DNA of 64,000 nt. It comes from Laburnicola sp. R22_1 (taxonomy: Eukaryota > Ascomycota > Dothideomycetes > Pleosporales > Didymosphaeriaceae). Made by a program: the position numbers and the translations under genes. The number at the start of each line of letters is the position of its first letter. Position 1 is the first letter of the stretch. This document shows, piece by piece, positions 55,889-64,000 of this stretch. The notes beneath the pieces were generated by a model that worked only from the letters and a program-made list of their open reading frames with translations, had not been told where the DNA came from and ran no database searches. The DNA lies in NCBI GenBank assembly GCA_014281115.1, contig JACONQ010000003.1:4502874-4566873 (forward strand), written 5' to 3'.

Positions 55889-56581
55889 TTGGTCGACGCG
55901 TTGAATCTGTCGGACACCGCGACCGCTAGATATCCAAGCAGGAGCCAGAGACCTGGCATGGTACAAGCCGTAGGACAAGCCGTACCTGCAAAACCTCCAA
56001 GCTGCCTTCCCAGACGGGGCAATTCAGCTTCCCCAGGCGAAGCAGCCATACGTCAAAAGGTCGAAGACGGCGTGCCGTGCCTTTTTGGAAGGACCTGTTG
56101 AGCGATAAGAACCGGCTCCTATCCTGCTATGCACATTTTGTGCAGATCATGCACTTTCCGTCAGTATACATTGCATATTCAAATATAGTTCACTCTGACC
56201 GTTTCCAGAGCATGCCTCAAGAAGAAGAGGACACGACAGATCTTGGTGACTAGGGTCGTCGTCGTAGCCGACGCACTCCTGCGATATCTTGTCTCTCCCC
56301 AATTACAGAATTGGGCTTGCGAATCGGCGTCGGATCCGATTCTCCGCACCTCTGTGCGCGTGGACGTTGAACTTTCGAAAGTGTACCGCAAGATCGAGAT
56401 GCTGAACAGATCAGCGCGTTTCGCCATCGAATCATACGGTGGTATTGACCTCATCATGGTGCAGCTCGACTCGCAGCAGGGCGGCCGCAAGAAGGTGAAA
56501 GACGGAGAAGAAGGCATGGAGGGTGAGCACGACCACGAAGACATTAGTTATGGAGTTTCCGAAGACGACGATGACCACTAG
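55889..56581 (+). pseudogene. Degenerate gene copy 2 of the same family (3' part)
   Basis: PYLQNLQAAFPDG matches HLEELRAAFP of copy 1. Then SDKNRLLSCYAHFVQIMHFP, an intron at 56160-56208 (GTCAGT, branch CTGAC, CAG) and a well-preserved last exon 56209-56581: CLKKKRTRQILVTRVVVVAD, YLVSPQLQNWACESASDPIL, SVRVDVELSKVYRKIEMLNR, YGGIDLIMVQLDSQQGG, acidic tail EDISYGVSEDDDDH. The last exon aligns with SIKLDMDTSSVYRVIEG.. of copy 1. N-terminal part missing. Helical, possibly nuclear (KKKR plus acidic tail). Function unknown. Confidence 0.6.
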
Positions 56582-56983
56582 CTGGAGGTCGGGTCATTGT
56601 TTTTTGCGGTTACCTTAGGTATTGGCAATGGAGCAGCGTGCGCGGGGAACCAGTGGGATTTCCCGGGGATCACCATCGTCACCGCCGCCTTCTAAATCCG
56701 GGTTGACCGCTAATCAATAAGCGCATGCAACGTGAAATCAATATGGTAGACTAGCATCAATGCAATTATGCACGTAATTCCGAACTTAAGCTAAAAGTAG
56801 AAAAATGTTACTTTTTTATTTGAACGTTATGATTAAAAAAATTGAGAATTAAAAAAGTTAAAATGTTATATTGCTACTTTATAGTCGCAAAAAACCCATG
56901 GTCTGAGTGCCTCACAACGCGAAGTTGTTGGCAGGGCATTTTCATGAAGGCAGAAGAAAACAATTGGTTAACTCATAGGCACC
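56582..56983. other. Intergenic with AT-rich patch (about 56755-56895)
   Basis: The short AT-rich stretch resembles the other RIP-like islands. No gene seen. Confidence 0.45.
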
Positions 56984-58300
56984 CTAATCTGACTGCAGCA
57001 GGCAATCTGCGATAATTGTTGCCACCTTCCTCGCAGAGTCCGCCGTGGCTAACATGGTGTAATGGTTGACCTCGTCCACCACACTGACGCGCAAGCTTTT
57101 GGCCCCAACCAATGCCAGCCATCCCCCGCCCCCAAAGTGCGTACGGGTGTTGAGCAGCCAACGCATCTCTCTCGAATCATCCGATTGCTCCTTTGGCCGT
57201 GGATCTCCAGGGTTCTTGCATAGTCCGTCCCGGCCGTAAAATTAAATGCGTCATGGGTGTGTGCTTCCCCGAGAAAGGTACGGCGTGATAACGATCTAAT
57301 ATGGCGATAAAGGCTGCGAAATGAGGGCGTAACCAACTGGGGACCTCACGCCCTTTCATTCAAAATACACCCAAGGACCCCAAGAAATCGTACATGCGCT
57401 GCGGAGGGCTCTGTATCCCTACGGGGTCCGCACAGTCGAGCAAGATAAGCTTTGCAGTTGCCTCGCCTTCACATGTAAGCTGCTGGGCCGCCTTATAGGC
57501 TAGAATCCCACCCGCAGACCAGCCACCGAAATAATACGGCCCAAGGGGCTGCCTGTGACGTATCTCAGCGACGAATTTTAAAACGTACTGCGGGAGACTG
57601 CAGCGCAGGTCCTAGGGCGTTTTTATTCACGGACAATTAAGCCCGTAGACCACAATGTCTAGGGATATTATTGGTAGTAACAAATACGACGTAGCAGATC
57701 CTGCCCCGTCCGGGAATAGGAATAGTATTATTCCAGGATCTTTCGAAGATCCTTGAAGACGCACTGATGTTGCGTATGGAGGACTATTTTGGTCTACCGC
57801 TGACAAGGCTTGCGTGCGCGGCTTGGCCAAGCTTCCGTTCTTGAAAAGGGCGATTTTGATCTGGTGCAGATTGTGGCTGTCCGCTAGCAAGTTCGTGGCA
57901 ATCTTGATTCCCAGGTCGTCCAGCCTGCCCATTATGTTGAGTGATAATAGAGAATCAACCCGAACTCCGGAAGATCTACAGTGGGTGTCAACTCTTCCAA
58001 TGAAACACCTGCTTCCTCGGCGATGGTGGTACGAATCATGGCCATAATATTAGGGCCCTTGTCGATGATGGATGTGGCATCAGTTTCATCTCCAGCATTT
58101 TCACCTTCTTCAAGGGCTAATGTCAAATGCCCGACTTTGCGTTTGTTTCTAGCTCTGGTGGAGCCACATGGTTGATGAGTTCGCCTAGTGTAGCAACTAT
58201 TGCCCCCACTAGCAGCCCGTTCGTGCCTCCCCCTTGTAGAGTCTTCTGGAAAGGTGTGCACTTTGGTGAGCACGGCCCACTACTCGACAGCACTGCAATT
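56984..58300 (-). pseudogene. Non-reducing polyketide synthase remnant: ACP plus thioesterase
   Basis: Read on minus. The acyl carrier protein (IMAMIRTTIAEEAGVSLEEL, TPTVDLPEFG|VDSLLSL, MGRLDDLGIKIATNLL) has its phosphopantetheine Ser in the VDSL motif, but a one-base deletion (about 57953-57965) shifts the frame exactly there. The thioesterase/Claisen-cyclase domain follows: ILFLFPDGAGSATSYLLLP, VVYGLNCP, two stops (TGA, TAG), [35 protein letters not shown] (nucleophile Ser, ~57516), [24 protein letters not shown], a TGA, HFAAFIAILDRYHAVPF, another frameshift, and DEVNHYTMLATADSARKVA with the catalytic His. KS, AT and product-template domains are absent from the window to the right, so only the 3' end of the gene survives. 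Confidence 0.8.
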
Positions 58301-58791
58301 GCATAACAGGTCCTAGTGGCTAGTGTTAAGCTAAGGCCGCAGAACACGCTGCATGTCTGGGGGAATGTTGATGGAGTCGAGGTGTGCGCGGTGTGGGTAC
58401 AGGCGTCGTTCAGCGTTATTGGTTACGGTTACGGTGATGAGGTGTTGCTTCTGGGAGCTGACAGAAGGCAAGCCATCACGCGTGCAGGGCCTCGATGGCG
58501 TCTAAGACGGCACTAGCAGCGGTATTCGCGATCGAGGTCGGCATGTCTGTGGTTGATATGGTCGTTGTTGACGGCGGATGCGTTTGATGTTTGAGGCCGA
58601 TCTAGCGATAGGTAAGGCCCAGCCTAGCCGTAGGAGCCCACGTGGCTCGCCCTCGCACTAACACGTGCCTGGGCCCACCAGTTCGCGCTTGTATCAGGCC
58701 ATCGCATTTCGCAACTGCATCCGTATACATATTAACCACGTTGCGGCCCAGGGCTTCGTTATTCAGCATCGCAAGGATAGAAATAGTATCC
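58301..58791. other. Region between PKS remnant and next gene
   Basis: May contain unrecognisable upstream PKS sequence. GGGTNGLLVGAIVATLGELI on minus near 58200-58260 is the last protein-like piece. Nothing callable beyond. Confidence 0.4.
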
Positions 58792-59472
58792 TCAAGTAAG
58801 TCTATCAAACTCCGTCCTAGACGTCGCAATTCTGCCAAACGGCATCTGCAGAAGCTGCCAGCCCACACCCTCGCCCTGCATCGCAATGATATCCCCGGCC
58901 CTCGGGATCAGGTGCGGAATGGACACAAGCGTCTCGCCCTCCTCCTCGTCCCTCGACACGACAGTGAGAAACGTGGCGTCTTGCTCGTCCACCGCATCGT
59001 CACCCTCCAGCGATTTCCCCTCCATGAACTCATCCACAAAGTCGCAGGATACTTTGTAGACTACGACGAACGCGAGGTACCGGTAGTTTTCGGGGTTTGG
59101 GCGCTCTTCGCCGGACTCAAGCCAGCGGTTGAACCGTCTAGGATTGAAGTTAGAAGACTTTGACTTTTGGAAGGAGCAGGGCAGGGGGAGACGTACTCGC
59201 GGATTTCGTGGGTGGTTTCACCGTGGGCGTCCTACTTCGTTAGTGCATGCCGGGGTACGTGGCTAGGAGCGCATATTTACGATGACTTTCCAGTCTATCT
59301 CGTCGTAGAATTGGGGATTGCCCTCCTTTGTCAACGAGTGGCGCGCTTGGTACTTTAGGAAGGCCATAAAGCGTTCCCACTGTGCGTCATCTATGTAGTC
59401 GGCACGGTAGAAGACAAAGCCGTAATGCTCCTTTGGGGCAGCATCGTGGTTGGACGTGTTTTGGTCCGCCAT
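58792..59472 (-). CDS. Fungal conserved hypothetical protein, exon structure uncertain
   Basis: Exon 1 from ATG 59472: MADQNTSNHDAAPKEHYGFV, FYRADYIDDAQWERFMAFLK, TKEGNPQFYDEIDWKVI, running to about 59278. The second part runs from about 59145 to 58792: RRFNRWLESGEERPNPENY, YLAFVVVYKVSCDFVDEFME, SRDEEEGETLVSIPHLIPRA. A GT..AG interval between them (GTAAAT donor near 59277; CTAAC branch and CCTAG acceptor near 59144) looks like an intron, but the phase does not fit perfectly, so an exon may be lost or the gene may be slightly damaged. The 'YGFVFYR..YxDDAxWxRFM' opening is a familiar fungal family of unknown function, usually single-copy expanded in Pezizomycotina. No catalytic motif known. Confidence 0.55.
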
Positions 59473-60445
59473 TGTGGAGTGGGCTGTCAGGTGAAGAGCT
59501 GGGCTGTTCACACGTTGGTCTAGAGAGCTGGAGTCGTGCGATGATTGGAGGCGACCTTGAGTCTTGAACTTACACTTAGCTCACGTCGAATTCGGGGCAA
59601 GCCGCTGAGGGAGTTGCGATGCGATTTGGAAGGAAGTTCGCCTGCTTTGACTTGGGCGGAGAGGCTGGCGGGCGCGCCCCTTGCAGATAAGCGATGGACT
59701 CACGTAATCCGGACCACGCAGGCACGCCCGTGAATCTCTTCAGCTGGGGCGTTCCCGATCTGACAATTTGCATGTCGGGCTCAGAGAAGTAAGCGGGCAC
59801 CGGGCAAGCCTGGGCAGGGCATTAGGCACGCTAGTCCGGTGGGGGCGGGGTTGACCCGAGTGAAAGTGGCGATGCCAAGGCCAGGGCTTGGCAGAACACC
59901 AAAGTGTCGAACACCGACTACTCACGACTTTACGCCCACGCCCACGCCCACACCCACCACCAGAAACACCCTATATTGTCAATTTTTTTGCGCGCAATCG
60001 ATTCAGCATGCCGCAAAGACGCAAGAGAAAATATTTCAGCTCCCCGCCGCCTGTGGTGCCGCCGCCAGAGATCCGCGATGATCCGCATGCCCAACAAACA
60101 ATACCCATGATGGTACTTCTAAGCAACACCTGCGGCTGAGAGTCCGGAGATGAGCCTCCTTAGAGCTGTTACAAGCTCGATCACGTTTCAGGTACATGCT
60201 CACGAGCTGTCAGACCTCTTCGGACAATGGCGCCACCATTCGGTAGAGCTTTGCAGCCAAATGCGCCTCCGGAGTAAGACGATTTGGATGCTCATCACAA
60301 CTTTATTTGCTATAAAGCTCTGTTGTGCCACAGATCTGCATATCATAGACAACTTCCCTTCCTTGGTTCTTCCATCTACAAAGACCAGTTGTGCAGGTCG
60401 ACCTCACTCGTTCAAGCTAGACGTTATTCACTCCTTACACTTATC
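59473..60445. other. 1-kb region without supported gene
   Basis: A short plus-strand open frame at 60009 (MPQRRKRKYFSSPPPVVPPP, 43 codons) is basic and Pro-rich but too short and isolated to call. The stretch at ~59925-59965 has CCCACGCC-type repeats. The right end is the promoter side of the secreted-protein gene. Confidence 0.4.
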
Positions 60446-62438
60446 ATGTTTTCATTCATTCTTCGCTCGTTCGCTCTGGTAATTGGACTCTGCGTGGTCC
60501 TATAGGCGGTCTCTATCCCACTTACCAGGTCCGTTTCTTCCGGTTAACGCATTCTGTCTAACTAGGCTCCTTACTGATTACGCGCAGTGACAATACCTTA
60601 GCATTACGTTCAGACAGCCCGCCGTCCCTCCTTCCTCACGTTGAGCTTGAAGCTCGCGCCCGGGGTGGAAGTAGGACTCCAAGGAAGAGACCAGCCGGTA
60701 ACCGGCCTGCAAGACCGCCTACCAAGACTCGTTCCAGGCCTCCTGCGTCTAAAACTGCGGCTGCGTCCAAGACTGCGTCTGCGTCCAAAACTGCGTCTGC
60801 ATCGTCGATCCCGACCGTCAAACCACTACCATTTACACCAACTCCTCCCAAAAAGGGTATCAGCGTCTGTGATCTTCCGGGCACTGACTGCGTGCTCGAG
60901 AATGACTCCGGTGGAAACAGTGGCAAGCGTGATGTCAGCAGTGACCTGGTCAAGCGTGCATCAGGTCCAGGCGAGCCTCGCACTTTTAAAACCAACATTG
61001 GCCCGAACGGTCTCACCTTGATCTCGAAAGAGTACTGGACCGGTGACAAGCTATTTGCCAATCCAGAAACGAGGGCCCTTCCACATGCCTTTGTCGATTA
61101 CACGAATCGAAACGCAAGAGCGCCGAACGCATTCAAAGTGAGGCAGACCAGCGTCAAACCGACTTGGAGGCTTCGCGATCAATACGTGACGGAACACATT
61201 GTCGAGGTCAGTGAGCCCATTTGAAAGCAAAATACTCTGTACGCTAAGAAACCGGCTAATATTCCTTGAACCAATCAGCTCCAAACAGTCGCACGCTTTC
61301 TAGAAGCAATCACTGATACCCGCAACCCCCGCGATCCCCGACCCGTAAAACTCAACGGTGGCGTGACGGCGGCGTGGATCAGTCAACATTGGAATCGAAG
61401 GGATCCTGCAGCAGTACAAAGTCGCCCAAGGCCAGTTTTCACTACACCGTCGAATCCAGCAGACGAGTCTATAAACGACATTGTTTTTGAGGCATTAGGG
61501 TCCAAGGCTCATCCACAAGACTTCGTACTATGCGAATCAGGTATAAACACGGCAAAGATGCGGCTTTGGTCTAACCAAAACCCATTTGCGCCGGATAGGG
61601 TTGAAGGGTTTGCCAGAGATGCTGCAATCGGGGCCTCAGCTTCGGACTACCACTTTGAAGCCCTGAGAACTGTAAGCCACCAAGTTCTTATCGTCCTGCT
61701 CAAATAGGCTCACGATATTCACAGGTGCTCGCGGCAATTGATTACATAAGGGTGGTAGACCGCAAATTGGACAGTGAGAAAACAAATGTCCAGCAGGAAC
61801 TGAGCCCGGCGAACATTAATCATATCACCAACAATGATGCGCCCAAAGACGACAATGGCAACGTTGTGGACCTCTCTAAGCTTTGGGATGAATATATTGA
61901 CAAAGAACTCTTTAGGTACGAAATGAAAGGAGTGGAGTGGCTTGATCATCAGCTCAAGATAGCTGTACCCCTCTACGACAGGGAGTTCAAGCTACTCAAG
62001 GTAGAAGAAAGAAAACTCGCCAAACAGGAACGGTTGGCTAGGGGTGGTAATGCACGTGATCAACAAGCAAGGAACGCCCGGACCACGCAACGAAACCAGT
62101 TAATCGGAACGCAAAAACAAAGGAAGGTCGACGTGCGACAAGCCGAAGCCAATTGGGAACTCGCCAATCGCAGGCTTGAGGCACTTAAAAAACAAGCAAA
62201 CGCTTCCCCTGCCCAGGTGCAGCAAGCATCCCAGCAACACGACACCATGGCAACCAGATTGTATGAGGCGCAGCGGCAGCTTGGATTACTTGAGCGAAGA
62301 ATCATCAAGTTGGACTCGGGGCATCTTAAGCGGCTCATTGCGCAAGTTCGCACCGACGTCATTCAGCTGAAGGCGTATGCCAAGAAGGTCAAGCAACTGA
62401 AGTCGAAGCTCGAAATGCAGAAGGTTACGCAAGCCTGA
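60446..62438 (+). pseudogene. Secreted protein gene, stop codon in signal peptide (4 exons)
   Basis: Exons 60446-60528, 60588-61206, 61279-61671 and 61725-62438; introns 59, 72 and 53 bp with GTCCGT, GTCAGT and GTAAGC donors; all joins in frame, about 602 codons. Exon 1 encodes a signal peptide (MFSFILRSFALVIGLCVVL) but has TAG at 60503-60505 right after it. Next comes a Lys/Arg/Pro/Ala-rich segment with repeated ASKTA units, then SVCDLPGTDCVLEN, and a conserved block KEYWTGDKLFANPETRALP, RDQYVTEHIVELQTVARFLE. This block resembles secreted proteins I associate with fungal LysM/GH18 chitinase loci, but that link is weak. The C-terminus (61950-62430) is a long Gln/Lys/Arg coiled coil. With every other part intact, the single stop suggests very recent loss, or translation from a later Met without secretion. 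Confidence 0.65.
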
Positions 62439-63826
62439 GGTGGATCAACATCTAATAGTGAGGCATCTTCAATCACTACCGCCTAGGAAAGGATCGGTGT
62501 ATCATTTCACAATTCCGCACGGTTTGTCCCAGAACCGCTCGTGGCTCAAATCTCCGACCAGCACGGAGTCCTCACGATCCATCTGGGCTGACTTAACACT
62601 TCTTCTATCCTCTAGCACAGTAGCGGAATTGCCACTCCATTCTCCGGCGCAAACTCCGTGGCCGTTGGTCGATGTTTTCTTCTTTCTTCGTACATTTCTT
62701 CCAACCCTTTTTGTACATTACTATTCGCATGGATTGTTCTGGAATTTAGCTGTTTACTTAGAATCACTTCTACTATATAGGCTTCAAGTTATTACTACTA
62801 TTAGAAATATATGTCGTTCTTCTCACCCCATTAGTAACCTCGCGGCTTAGTTGGAAGGCACCGACGATGCTACAGTCCATGGTTCCAAGGATCATTACAT
62901 TTAAAAAACAATGACCTTCACCGAGCTACGGCCAATTCCGTACCTGTTCCCATCACTCACGGTCCGTGCGCACTCGATAGCCATGGCGCTTATACTCCAC
63001 ATACTCGCGTTCCCAATACTCACACTTAACCTCCTACTCCAAGCGCACACGGTTTTCAAATTCAGTCGTTAAGCCCACGCACTCATAAGCGCACGCACTC
63101 ATACACTAGCACGCGCTTAACATGTTTCCGGAATGTTTGCAGGGTTGCTATGCTCTTGATACTTCTGTCTGCGTCACGCGTCGTGAACGTTGCACCACCG
63201 AGTAAGCACAGCAGCGTTGTAGCCATAGAGGGGACCGTGCACACCTGCTTGAAGGCAGGAGCACCTTGAGAGCTCGCGAGATGATCTGACAAATAATTAT
63301 CAAAGGCGAGGAGGAATTGGTTAGCCATAAGAGGTCCACGAGAGCAATTCAGCCCCCACGAACGACTAACAAGTAGGACTTGCATTAGCTCAGCGCCTAT
63401 TCGGCCCTGAGCTGCGAGCAGATTGCAATCTGTGCCGGATGTGGCAGAAGCGTGGCACAGACATGGCGTGCACATGGCGTAGTGGCATATACACGTGTGA
63501 CTTAGAATCCGAGGTCGGGCGCTAAGCTATTGCAACACTTACTCGCCAGACAATACTCGGGCCCACAGGGCCTGAGTAATGCCTGGGTGCCTGGTTGCCC
63601 ACCACCACACTACGGCGCCCTTACCTAGGAGCGTATGCACGAAGGAGCAGTAGGCAGACGTAGGGGCCAGTGGCCACGAGCAGCTGCCCCGTCGCTTAGC
63701 ACATGGGACGGGTAACACTCCGGTATGTAGGGGAGCTGTGCCACATCAGGTTCGGGGGGGGGTGGAGCTGTGCCACGTAAGCTGAGGGACCAAGTGACTA
63801 TGTGCCGGTATGGGTGGATATTCAGG
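62439..63826. other. Subtelomeric sequence without supported gene
   Basis: A minus-strand open frame of 130 codons (63083-63475) has mixed composition and no recognisable motif, so I do not call it. GGAGCTGTGCCAC occurs twice near 63729 and 63764. A short AT-rich patch lies at ~62745-62815. No telomere-linked helicase or RecQ motifs seen. Confidence 0.5.
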
Positions 63827-63993
63827 TTAGGGTTAGGGTTAGGGTTAGGGTTAGGGTTAGGGTTAGGGTTAGGGTTAGGGTTAGGGTTAGGGTTAGGGTT
63901 AGGGTTAGGGTTAGGGTTAGGGTTAGGGTTAGGGTTAGGGTTAGGGTTAGGGTTAGGGTTAGGGTTAGGGTTAGGGTTAGGGTTAGGGTTAGG
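63827..63993 (+). repeat. Telomere repeat tract (TTAGGG)n
   Basis: About 28 perfect TTAGGG units in tandem with no variant repeat. The G-rich strand runs 5' to 3' toward the right edge, as at a right chromosome end. The final unit is TTAGG. Confidence 0.97.
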
Positions 63994-64000
63994 TGCTGGT
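63994..64000. other. Non-telomeric 7-base tail
   Basis: The last bases TGCTGGT are not telomeric. Either an assembly or adapter residue at the contig end, or sequence continues past the window. Confidence 0.6.

Noticed and set aside
60636..61061. Minus-strand frame of 141 codons at the secreted-protein gene
   Set aside because: Antisense to exon 2 of a four-exon gene whose splice sites and frame all agree. Its Ala/Asp/Val repeats mirror the ASKTA repeats.
63083..63475. 130-codon minus frame next to the telomere
   Set aside because: No recognisable motif, no homologous copy in the window and no intron or start context; left uncalled.
1..64000. Starship-type giant element, CRISPR array, tRNA or rRNA genes, telomere-linked helicase
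   Set aside because: I looked for a tyrosine-recombinase captain gene, regular short repeats, cloverleaf-like sequences and helicase motifs and saw none that I could support by eye.

Overview
This window is the end of a chromosome of a filamentous ascomycete (Pezizomycotina; Dothideomycetes is my best guess, from gene style only). The evidence is 45-130 bp spliceosomal introns with GTNNGT donors and CTAAC/CTGAC branch sites, HET-domain genes, a fungal non-reducing PKS remnant, a BLI-3-type flavoprotein, transposons mutated in the C-to-T/G-to-A manner of repeat-induced point mutation (RIP), and a terminal (TTAGGG)n tract at 63827-63993. No bacterial-type features, CRISPR array, rRNA or tRNA gene were seen.

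Layout. 1-5236 is mostly normal gene sequence. It holds a Tc1-like transposon with perfect 45-bp inverted repeats, the two-exon bli-3-like gene, a convergent two-exon hypothetical gene, and the 3' end of a gene cut off at the edge of a repeat block. 5237-26322 is a nested retrotransposon block. Two old truncated Copia elements (B on -, E on +) were hit by three full-length Copia insertions, A (5436-10799), C (15638-20787) and D (20896-26043). Each has intact-length LTR pairs and a 5-bp target duplication. A pogo element (12431-14281) also landed in B. C and D belong to one family, lie head to head and are separated by 108 bp. 26323-29837 is an IS630/Tc1-type transposon with about 175-195 bp inverted repeats that carries a second, convergent gene. 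29974-38305 is a row of four pogo/Fot1-type elements in alternating orientation (-, +, -, +).

38306-63826 is a subtelomeric gene graveyard. It contains a CorA-like gene with one nonsense codon; a HET cluster (two intact genes with a third broken copy between them); an unrecognised gene whose 3' end is duplicated; a GH92 mannosidase lacking its C-terminus; two degenerate tandem copies of an unknown family; the ACP-thioesterase end of a non-reducing PKS with several disablements; a small cytosolic-type gene; and a four-exon secreted-protein gene with a stop codon in its signal peptide. The telomere repeat runs with the G-rich strand outward to the right.

The most unusual observations are two. 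(1) All five pogo-type elements, although their terminal sequences differ, carry in each terminal inverted repeat two direct copies of a short motif spaced exactly 17 bp apart, the length of a CENP-B box. (2) The 26.3-29.8 kb transposon has two genes starting at or just inside its two inverted repeats and converging, with a non-transposase partner of unknown function. All family assignments are from reading the translations by eye; no database was consulted.
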